Below are positions 7,304 to 12,652 of a stretch of 14,578 bases of DNA, piece by piece. The stretch lies in the NCBI GenBank assembly GCA_017560285.1, contig JAFYOG010000219.1:1-14578 (forward strand). The letters are read 5' to 3'. Origin of the DNA: Clostridia bacterium. GTDB lineage: Bacteria; Bacillota; Clostridia; Oscillospirales; CAG-382. The stretch's first letter is position 1. Every line of letters starts with the position of its first letter. The notes beneath the pieces are model-generated. The model was given only the letters and a program-made list of their open reading frames with translations. It ran no database searches and had not been told where the DNA came from. Both the position numbers and the translations under genes were made by a program.

Positions 7304-7971
7304 AGCTTCACAACCTTATATCCCACGCCCCGCATGGTAATAATTTTAAAATCCTCGCTGTCGCGGAATTTATCCCTTAGCCTGCCTATATGAACGTCAA
7401 CGGTGTGGGTGTCGCTAACAGCCTCGTAACCCCAAATTTCGTCCATAAGCTGTTGCCGTGTAAAAATCTTTCCGGTGTAGGATGCCATCTTGTATAACAG
7501 CATAAATTCCTTTTGGGGCAAAATAAGGCTTTCGCCCTTAAAATTTACCGTAAAGGTGTCGCATTCCATAACCGTTTCGCCAATGGTAAGCCTGCGTTCG
7601 TTAATCATTTTTGCTCTGCGCAAAAGCGCGCCCACACGCAAAACCATTTCGTTAACGTTAATGGGCTTAACCATATAATCGTCGCTGCCTATGTTAAAGC
7701 CCTGCTGCATATCGTCAAAGGCGTCCTTGGCGGTTATCATCAAAACGGGGGTGGTGTTGCCCTTTTCCCTCAGAATGCTTACAAATTCATAACCGTCCGT
7801 AACCGGCATCATAATATCCGAAATTATCAGGTCGAAATATTCTTCCTCAAGCCGTTCCAACGCCTCTTTCCCGTTGCCAACCTGAACAACCTCGTATCCG
7901 TTTTTTGTCAGCACGTGGGCAAAAAGCTTTCTAAGCTCGGTATCGTCTTCTGCAATCAAAATTCTGGTCAT
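7300..7971 (-). CDS. OmpR/PhoB-family response regulator
   Basis: 223 residues from the ATG at 7971, chosen because GGAGAG (7980-7985) is 8 bases upstream; the in-frame TTG two codons earlier is too close to that site. The receiver domain (about 1-115) has the acidic pair in IAEDD, the phosphoacceptor Asp52 in IISDIMMPVTDG, the conserved T/S in LMITAKD and the Lys in YMVKP. The C-terminal winged-helix DNA-binding domain (about 125-223) contains LTIGE, LPQKEFMLLYKMA, the recognition helix region SDTHTVDVHIGRLRDKF and the wing MRGVGYKV. It is the first gene of the two-gene operon with the kinase and has a near-consensus promoter. A palindrome found upstream of this promoter recurs upstream of the acyl-CoA synthetase promoter, making autoregulation plus control of that gene plausible but untested. 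Confidence 0.96.
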   Translation of the reverse strand: MTRILIAEDDTELRKLFAHVLTKNGYEVVQVGNGKEALERLEEEYFDLIISDIMMPVTDGYEFVSILREKGNTTPVLMITAKDAFDDMQQGFNIGSDDYMVKPINVNEMVLRVGALLRRAKMINERRLTIGETVMECDTFTVNFKGESLILPQKEFMLLYKMASYTGKIFTRQQLMDEIWGYEAVSDTHTVDVHIGRLRDKFRDSEDFKIITMRGVGYKVVKL

Positions 7972-8001
7972 AATCAAATCTCTCCAAGCGGTTATACCTA
8001 T

Positions 8002-8029
8002 ATTATAAATGCTTTTTCAAAACTGTCAA
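8002..8029 (-). promoter_or_regulatory. Consensus sigma-A promoter of the two-component operon
   Basis: Minus strand TTGACA (8024-8029), 16-base spacer, TATAAT (8002-8007): both hexamers are perfect. The start of transcription would fall near 7995, giving a leader of about 25 bases with the GGAGAG site. Confidence 0.88.
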
Positions 8030-8039
8030 TAAACGCCGC

Positions 8040-8055
8040 TTCAATAATAGTTGAA
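8040..8055 (-). promoter_or_regulatory. Palindromic candidate operator upstream of the response regulator promoter
   Basis: Minus strand TTCAACTATTATTGAA with 5-base inverted arms, 10 bases upstream of the perfect -35 box. It overlaps the T-run of the tyrS terminator. A near-identical copy stands upstream of the acyl-CoA synthetase promoter (6226-6241). Position fits an activator site; I see no direct evidence of which protein binds. Confidence 0.55.
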
Positions 8056-8086
8056 AAAAGCAGACTGCGGCAAAAGCAGTCTGCTT
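8054..8086 (-). terminator. Intrinsic terminator after tyrS
   Basis: An 11-bp stem (AAGCAGACTGC / GCAGTCTGCTT; 8058-8068 with 8076-8086) and a 7-base loop are followed on the minus strand by a run of T. It begins about 6 bases after the tyrS stop codon. Confidence 0.88.
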
Positions 8087-8092
8087 GTGATA

Positions 8093-9316
8093 TTAACCAA
8101 TAATCGCCTTTTTATAAACCTTTTTGCCCTTGCGTACCTTTACGCCCTCTTTAAGGCTTGCCTTGGAAATAACCATACCCAAATCGCTAACCTTTTCGCC
8201 GTCTACGGTAACGCCGCCCTGCTGCAAAAGACGTCTTGCCTCGCCCTTGCTGGGGCACAACTGCATCATAACCAAAAGGTCGATAACGTTAACCCCCTCA
8301 TCTGCGATATCTGCATCTGCAAATTCAACGGTGGGCATATTGCTGTCGTCGCCTACGCCGCTAAACAGCGCATAGGATGCCGCCTTTGCCTTTTCTGCCT
8401 CTTCCGCGCCGTGAACAAGCTCGGTAAGGGCATAAGCCAAAATTTCCTTCTTTTCGTTAATACGGCTGCCGTCCCAATTTTCCATTGCATCGATTTCTTC
8501 AATGGGAATAAAGGTAAGCATACGAATGCACTTCATAACGTCGGCATCGTCTACGTTGCGCCAGTATTGATAAAATTCAAAGGGCGAAGTCTTGTTGGGG
8601 TCGAGCCAAACCGCGCCCTTGGCGGTTTTGCCCATCTTTTTGCCTTCGCTGTTCATAAGCAGGGTAATGGTCATCGAGAACGCATCGTCCCCTGTCTTGC
8701 GGCGGATAAGGTCAGAACCTGCAAGCATATTGCTCCACTGGTCGTCGCCGCCGAACTGCATATTACAGCCGTAATTGTTGTGCAGGTAAAGAAAATCGTA
8801 AGCCTGCATAATCATATAGTTAAATTCAAGGAAGCTTAATCCGCGTTCCATACGTTGCTTATAGCATTCGGCTCTAAGCATATTGTTAACCGAGAAGCAA
8901 GCGCCAACGTCCCGCAAAAGCTCAACGTATTTAAGGTTCAAAAGCCAATCGGCGTTGTTAACAACAATAGCTTCGCCCTCGCTGAAATCGATAAATCTGG
9001 ACATCTGCTTTTTAAAGCATTCGCAGTTGTGGTTAATGGTTTCTGCGGTAAGCATCGAACGCATATCGGTTCTGCCGGAAGGGTCGCCAATGTGGCCTGT
9101 ACCGCCGCCAAGCAAAACAATAGGCTTGTTACCTGCCATCTGCAAGCGCTTCATAAGGCAAAGCGCCATAAAGTGGCCAACGTGCAAAGAATCTGCAGTA
9201 GGGTCAAAGCCGATATAGAATTTCGCACCGCCGTTGTTAATAAGCTCTCTTATCTGTTCCTCGTCGGTAACCTGAGCTATCAAGCCGCGGGCTTGCAATT
9301 CCTCGTAAATTTTCAT
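8093..9316 (-). CDS. tyrS: Tyrosyl-tRNA synthetase
   Basis: 407 residues from the ATG at 9316, which has GGGAGG (9325-9330) 8 bases upstream; the open frame extends to 9343 but the extra nine codons contain this ribosome binding site. The enzyme charges tRNA-Tyr with tyrosine in the cytoplasm. Class I signatures: HVGH at 45-48 in FDPTADSLHVGHF, tyrosine-pocket residues in YMIMQAYD (167-174) and MQFGGDDQW, and the KMSKS-type loop KKMGKT (226-231). The C-terminal part (about 340-407) is an S4-like RNA-binding domain with LCPSKGEARRLLQQGGVTVDGEKV. The length is normal for the bacterial TyrS family. It is monocistronic, with its own promoter and terminator, divergent from the next gene. The leader is only about 35 bases, so no T-box riboswitch fits in front of it. 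Very confident. Confidence 0.98.
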   Translation of the reverse strand: MKIYEELQARGLIAQVTDEEQIRELINNGGAKFYIGFDPTADSLHVGHFMALCLMKRLQMAGNKPIVLLGGGTGHIGDPSGRTDMRSMLTAETINHNCECFKKQMSRFIDFSEGEAIVVNNADWLLNLKYVELLRDVGACFSVNNMLRAECYKQRMERGLSFLEFNYMIMQAYDFLYLHNNYGCNMQFGGDDQWSNMLAGSDLIRRKTGDDAFSMTITLLMNSEGKKMGKTAKGAVWLDPNKTSPFEFYQYWRNVDDADVMKCIRMLTFIPIEEIDAMENWDGSRINEKKEILAYALTELVHGAEEAEKAKAASYALFSGVGDDSNMPTVEFADADIADEGVNVIDLLVMMQLCPSKGEARRLLQQGGVTVDGEKVSDLGMVISKASLKEGVKVRKGKKVYKKAIIG

Positions 9317-9357
9317 TTTATATTCCTCCCAAACGGATAACAAAAATTAATCAACGT

Positions 9358-9387
9358 ATTGTACCACAAATATAAACCTTTTGTCAA
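9358..9387 (-). promoter_or_regulatory. Sigma-A promoter of tyrS
   Basis: Minus strand TTGACA (9382-9387), 18-base spacer, TACAAT (9358-9363). It is divergent from, and about 17 bases away from, the -35 box of the plus-strand promoter; the two -35 boxes form the inverted repeat TTGTCAA / TTGACAA. Confidence 0.82.
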
Positions 9388-9403
9388 TAACGCAAAAAAT
9401 TCG

Positions 9404-9432
9404 TTGACAATATTTTCTTATACAGTTATAAT
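9404..9432 (+). promoter_or_regulatory. Perfect sigma-A promoter of the DUF4855-like/trxA/trxB operon
   Basis: TTGACA (9404-9409), exactly 17 bases, TATAAT (9427-9432). Together with the AAAGGA site 9 bases before the ATG this predicts strong expression of the downstream gene. Confidence 0.92.
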
Positions 9433-9466
9433 AAAATCATAAAAGGTAAAGAAAGGAATATTAATT

Positions 9467-10540
9467 ATGAGAACTCCCGAAGTTATTGCAAAACAGCATA
9501 TGAATAAAGGTGTATTGCTTTATTGCGGATACAACAGCAATTACAACACCAAATACACTATCCCCAACGATGACCAATTACGCCAAATTCTTGATTCCAC
9601 CGACGAAGTTTTGCTTATTCCCATTACCACCTATAACCGTTATACCGACGAAAACGGTGTGGAAAAGGTTGCCCTAACCCGCGAGGATATCGAAAATATG
9701 CCCGTGGAATGGGCGGGCGACCCCAACCGTTACGAAATTATAAAGGGCGAATATTTCGCCACCGCCGAACCCAAGTTCGCCGCAAACTACCACGTTCAGG
9801 ATTACGTTGATATCGCGGCAGATATAGCAAAACGTATGGTTGCCATAAAGCCCAACGTTCGCCTTTGGTTCTCGGTTCCCTTGGCGGAATGCTTGCACGC
9901 CTTAACCCATTTGTTTGCCGAATCCTACGTTTCCTGCGTTCACGCAATCAAAAGAACCGTCGAGCCCGAAATTTGGGAAAACAACGTTCAGGGTATCTAT
10001 TACACCGGCGAAGATATCGTAACCTCCGGCTATACTAAATTTGACCCTACCATACCCGAACAGGATTTTAACAACCCCATAGTTTACTCTATGCGCAAGG
10101 TATCCGAGGTTGTTCACGCCTACGGTAAAGAAATGCTCTGGATTCCTTACTACCACGATGCGGCACCCTCTTCCCGTAACCTTGGCTACGTTGTAAACCT
10201 TACAAACATTTTCGATACCGTAATTATCCAACCCTCTTATTTCTTTAACGCAACCCGCAAGGACGGCTTGGAAATTATCGCAAAGAGCATCGAACGTCAG
10301 GCAGTTCTCGACCCCGAATTTAACGTTATCGGCGGCGAAAAGAAGTCCAACGCCTTAATCGGCTTCGAAATGGAAATCGATAGCCAATTCTTTAACGACG
10401 AAAGCTACGTTCCCCGTTATTATGCATACGAAGAAGCCTTCGGCAAGTTCGTGGGCAAATATCCCACCGCTTACTATGCAGGCTACCCCGAAACCCTTAT
10501 CCGCGTAGGCGATATTATCAAAAAGTTTTACAACGCTTAA
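9467..10540 (+). CDS. DUF4855-like protein, probable TIM-barrel/glycoside-hydrolase-like fold, function unknown
   Basis: 357 residues; the ATG has AAAGGA (9452-9457) upstream. I recognise a resemblance to the DUF4855 family, from memory only: WIPYY (225-229) after a beta-strand, FDTVIIQPSYFFN (249-261), and the acidic strand end GFEMEID (299-305), matching that family's usual WxPYY, QPNYF and ExEFD positions. QGIYYTGEDIV (175-185) fits the family's strand with a bulky aromatic. Acidic residues at the strand ends (E182, D183, E301, E303, D305) could be catalytic, as in glycoside hydrolases, but this is inference. There is no signal peptide and no membrane segment, so the protein should be cytoplasmic, unlike a typical polysaccharide hydrolase. 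Codon use is strongly biased to AAC, TAC, GAA and CGT, and the promoter is perfect, suggesting a highly expressed gene. trxA and trxB follow on the same strand with no terminator seen, which hints at a link with redox stress. Confidence 0.65.
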   Translation: MRTPEVIAKQHMNKGVLLYCGYNSNYNTKYTIPNDDQLRQILDSTDEVLLIPITTYNRYTDENGVEKVALTREDIENMPVEWAGDPNRYEIIKGEYFATAEPKFAANYHVQDYVDIAADIAKRMVAIKPNVRLWFSVPLAECLHALTHLFAESYVSCVHAIKRTVEPEIWENNVQGIYYTGEDIVTSGYTKFDPTIPEQDFNNPIVYSMRKVSEVVHAYGKEMLWIPYYHDAAPSSRNLGYVVNLTNIFDTVIIQPSYFFNATRKDGLEIIAKSIERQAVLDPEFNVIGGEKKSNALIGFEMEIDSQFFNDESYVPRYYAYEEAFGKFVGKYPTAYYAGYPETLIRVGDIIKKFYNA

Positions 10541-10588
10541 TTTATTGCATATCGGGCATAATAATTAACAAAGAAAGGAAGTATTAAA

Positions 10589-10897
10589 ATGTCTGCAATA
10601 TCCGTAAACAAAAACAATTTCGACCAAATAAAAGCAAGCGAAAACCGCGTCCTTTTGGATTTCTATGCCGATTGGTGCGGCCCCTGCCGAATGGTGCTTC
10701 CTTTGGTAGAGCAAATTGCCGATGAATACCCTCAATACACCGTGGCAAAGGTTAACGTCGATGCGGAACCCGAGCTTGCGCAGGCCTTCGGTGTTTCCTC
10801 TATCCCCACGCTTATAGTTATGGAAAAGGGAAATGTTATAAAACGTTCTATGGGTGCTATACCCAAGCAAAGGATTTTACAGCTTTTAGAAGACTAA
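10589..10897 (+). CDS. trxA: Thioredoxin
   Basis: 102 residues, normal for the family. It is a small cytoplasmic dithiol protein that reduces protein disulfides and is re-reduced by the thioredoxin reductase encoded 23 bases downstream. The active site is WCGPC (29-33, redox cysteines 30 and 33) in the context FYADWCGPCRM; the cis-proline is in SSIPTLIV (Pro73), and KVNVDAEPELA is the usual following strand-helix. The ribosome binding site AAAGGAAG (10574-10581) is 7 bases before the ATG. The 48-base gap after the DUF4855-like gene has no hairpin and no clear promoter, so read-through from the upstream promoter is likely. Very confident of the family; the symbol follows from the pairing with trxB. 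Confidence 0.97.
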   Translation: MSAISVNKNNFDQIKASENRVLLDFYADWCGPCRMVLPLVEQIADEYPQYTVAKVNVDAEPELAQAFGVSSIPTLIVMEKGNVIKRSMGAIPKQRILQLLED

Positions 10898-10920
10898 ACC
10901 CCTTATAAAAGGAGCGAGTT

Positions 10921-11844
10921 ATGGAAGCTATTTACGACGTTTTAATAATCGGCGGCGGCCCCGCAGGCTATACAGCCGCCCTTTATGCCGCCCGCGCAGG
11001 GCTAAAAACCTTGCTTTTAGAAAAGCTATCCGCAGGCGGTCAGATGGCGCTTACCGATATTATCGATAATTACCCCGGCTTCGACGAGGGTATAGAGGGC
11101 TTTGCCCTTGGTATGAAAATGCAATCAGGCGCACAGCGCTTTGGCGCACAGACCGAATACGACGAGGTTATATCGGTAGATTTCGGCGGCGAAATAAAAA
11201 AGGTTAACGCCGCATTTGGCAATTACCTTGCAAAAACCGTAATAATTTCTACGGGTGCATCGCCAAAAGAGCTTGGCTTGCCCAAGGAGCAGGAATTTTT
11301 GGGCAGGGGAGTGCACTATTGCGCCCATTGCGACGGCAATTTTTATAAAGATAAAACCGTAATCCTTGTTGGGGGTGGCAATTCTGCGGCGGCAGATGCG
11401 TTGCACCTTTCCCGCTTGGCAAAAAAGGTTTATCTTGTGCATCGACGCGATAATTTGCGTGCCACGAAAATATATCACGAACCCTTGCAAAAGGCAGAAA
11501 ACATAGAATTTTTGTGGAACAGCCGATTGCAGGATTTATGCGGCGATATAAAGCTTACCTCTGCAAAGGTGCAAAACCTTATAACCAACCAAACCCAAGA
11601 AATTAATTGCGACGGCGTGTTTATAAGCATAGGCAGAAAGCCCGCCACCGAATTTTTACAGGGCGTTCTTGCCTTGGACGATAAAGGCTATATTATCGCC
11701 GACGAAACCACAAAAACCAATATCGAGGGCGTTTATGCCGTGGGCGACGTTCGCACAAAGGCTTTGCGTCAGGTGGTTACCGCCGTTGCCGACGGCGCCG
11801 TTGCCGCCCATTATGCCGAAAGCTATATAAACGGCTCGTATTGA
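10921..11844 (+). CDS. trxB: Thioredoxin reductase (NADPH, FAD)
   Basis: 307 residues, standard for low-molecular-weight bacterial TrxB. The flavoprotein moves electrons from NADPH through FAD and a CxxC pair to thioredoxin. Visible: FAD-binding GGGPAG (11-16) with LLLEKLSAGGQM; the redox pair C134-A-H-C137 followed by D138; the NADPH Rossmann loop GGGNSAAADA (151-160); VHRRDNLRA (173-181), whose arginines read the NADPH phosphate, so a flavodoxin- or ferredoxin-dependent variant is unlikely; and the C-terminal FAD motif YAVGDVR (272-278). The active site has histidine where CATC is most common, a modest variation. The ribosome binding site AAAGGAG lies in the 23-base gap after trxA. The stop codon lies within a Fur-like palindrome. 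No convincing terminator follows. Confidence 0.96.
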   Translation: MEAIYDVLIIGGGPAGYTAALYAARAGLKTLLLEKLSAGGQMALTDIIDNYPGFDEGIEGFALGMKMQSGAQRFGAQTEYDEVISVDFGGEIKKVNAAFGNYLAKTVIISTGASPKELGLPKEQEFLGRGVHYCAHCDGNFYKDKTVILVGGGNSAAADALHLSRLAKKVYLVHRRDNLRATKIYHEPLQKAENIEFLWNSRLQDLCGDIKLTSAKVQNLITNQTQEINCDGVFISIGRKPATEFLQGVLALDDKGYIIADETTKTNIEGVYAVGDVRTKALRQVVTAVADGAVAAHYAESYINGSY

Positions 11845-11856
11845 TAAAAATTATCA
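11842..11856. promoter_or_regulatory. Fur/PerR-like 7-1-7 palindrome upstream of the superoxide reductase gene
   Basis: TGATAAAAATTATCA matches the Fur-box consensus TGATAATnATTATCA at 13 of the 14 defined positions (the mismatch is at position 7). It overlaps the trxB stop codon and is centred about 27 bases upstream of the -35 of the next promoter. Peroxide/iron regulators of the Fur family commonly control oxygen-defence genes in clostridia. The same bases could form an AT-only hairpin, but there is no T-run after it, so a terminator is less likely. AT-rich chance matches remain possible. Confidence 0.45.
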
Positions 11857-11859
11857 ATA

Positions 11860-11885
11860 AAAATTTCTAAACCTATTGAAATTTT
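11860..11885. repeat. Inverted repeat overlapping the -35 box of the superoxide reductase promoter
   Basis: Perfect 8-base arms AAAATTTC (11860-11867) and GAAATTTT (11878-11885) are separated by 10 bases; the right arm covers part of the TTGAAA box. It could be a repressor operator, but AT-rich arms arise easily by chance. Confidence 0.35.
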
Positions 11886-11904
11886 GTTTTTTATGGGTTA
11901 TAAT
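11876..11904 (+). promoter_or_regulatory. Sigma-A promoter of the superoxide reductase gene
   Basis: TTGAAA (11876-11881), 17-base spacer, TATAAT (11899-11904). It is followed by a short leader with GGGAGGA (11927-11933), 6 bases before the ATG. Confidence 0.85.
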
Positions 11905-11939
11905 AAGTCAAACAAAAATTTTCCTCGGGAGGAATACAT

Positions 11940-12557
11940 ATGCGTAACACTAAATTTTATATCTGCGAAACCTGCGGCAACCTTGTAGAAACCATCAACG
12001 CTTCCGGCGTTCCTATGGTATGCTGCGGCAGTAAAATGACCGAGCTTATACCCGGCAGTGTAGATGCTTCTAAAGAAAAGCACGTGCCCGTAATTACCTT
12101 CGGCGAAGACAGCATTACCGTAACCGTTGGTTCTGTAGAGCATCCTATGGCAGAAGAGCATTTTATCCAATGGATATGCGTAAAAACCTGCTGCGGCAGT
12201 CATATGAAATATCTAAACCCCGGCGATGCACCCGTTGCAACCTTCGCTCTTAACGGCGAAACCCCCATTACCGTATATGCATACTGCAACCTTCACGGCT
12301 TGTGGATGGCAGAGGCTGTTGAACCCCCTGTTTGCGACCTTAAGCCCGTAGATACCAAAACCAACGAAAACTACATCGTTTGCAAGTGCAACGCGGTAAG
12401 CTATTTCGATATTTTAGATGAAATTCACAAGCACAGCGACGTAACCGAGCTTTTAAAGGTATTCGAAGCAGTTAAGAACACCACCCACTGCTCTACCGGC
12501 TGCGGCGGCTGTTACGATAAAGTGTTGCACATCATTTCCGAAACCATTTCTAAATAA
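11940..12557 (+). CDS. Desulfoferrodoxin-type superoxide reductase with C-terminal BFD-like iron-sulfur domain
   Basis: 205 residues, against about 125-130 for plain desulfoferrodoxin. It reduces superoxide to hydrogen peroxide without releasing oxygen, a typical defence of strict anaerobes. The N-terminal rubredoxin-like centre has C9, C12, C28 and C29. The catalytic iron site has H48 (in EKHVPVI, with E46 and K47), H68, H74, C116 and H119 (in YAYCNLHG), almost the numbering known for Desulfovibrio enzymes. After about residue 135 comes an extra segment: YIVCKCNAVSYFDILDEI (C148, C150) and CSTGCGGCYDKVL (C184, C188, C191). This CxC...CxxC pattern around helices resembles BFD-type [2Fe-2S] domains, with a spacing (37 residues) somewhat longer than I remember as usual. 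The gene has its own promoter, a strong ribosome binding site and a terminator; it follows the thioredoxin genes. Superoxide reductase identity is very secure; the added domain assignment is moderate. Confidence 0.93.
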   Translation: MRNTKFYICETCGNLVETINASGVPMVCCGSKMTELIPGSVDASKEKHVPVITFGEDSITVTVGSVEHPMAEEHFIQWICVKTCCGSHMKYLNPGDAPVATFALNGETPITVYAYCNLHGLWMAEAVEPPVCDLKPVDTKTNENYIVCKCNAVSYFDILDEIHKHSDVTELLKVFEAVKNTTHCSTGCGGCYDKVLHIISETISK

Positions 12558-12561
12558 GCTT

Positions 12562-12589
12562 TAAAAGAGCGGGTAATCCCGCTCTTTTT
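12562..12589 (+). terminator. Intrinsic terminator after the superoxide reductase gene
   Basis: The stem GAGCGGG/CCCGCTC is extended by AAAA/TTTT, with a TAAT loop and a run of six T (12584-12589). It starts 4 bases after the stop codon, and the next promoter's -35 begins immediately after it. Confidence 0.92.
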
Positions 12590-12590
12590 T

Positions 12591-12618
12591 GTTGACATTT
12601 TTTACTATCGGGTATAAA
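12591..12618 (+). promoter_or_regulatory. Sigma-A promoter of the lipoprotein gene
   Basis: TTGACA (12591-12596), 16-base spacer, TATAAA (12613-12618), starting one base after the T-run of the preceding terminator. The ribosome binding site AAGGA ends 8 bases before the ATG at 12653. Confidence 0.82.
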
Positions 12619-12652
12619 ATCAAGTTAGATAAAATTATAAAGGATGATATAT

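Noticed and set aside
8051..8839. 262-codon plus-strand open frame opposite tyrS
   Set aside because: It is the complement of a clear tyrosyl-tRNA synthetase; composition simply follows the codon bias of the real gene, and its start lies in the tyrS terminator.
9382..9410. Inverted repeat TTGTCAA/TTGACAA between tyrS and the DUF4855-like gene as an operator
   Set aside because: It is fully explained by the two divergent -35 boxes.
11841..11857. AT-only hairpin after trxB as an intrinsic terminator
   Set aside because: The stem has few G-C pairs and no T-run follows on the plus strand; the match to a Fur-type box is the better explanation.
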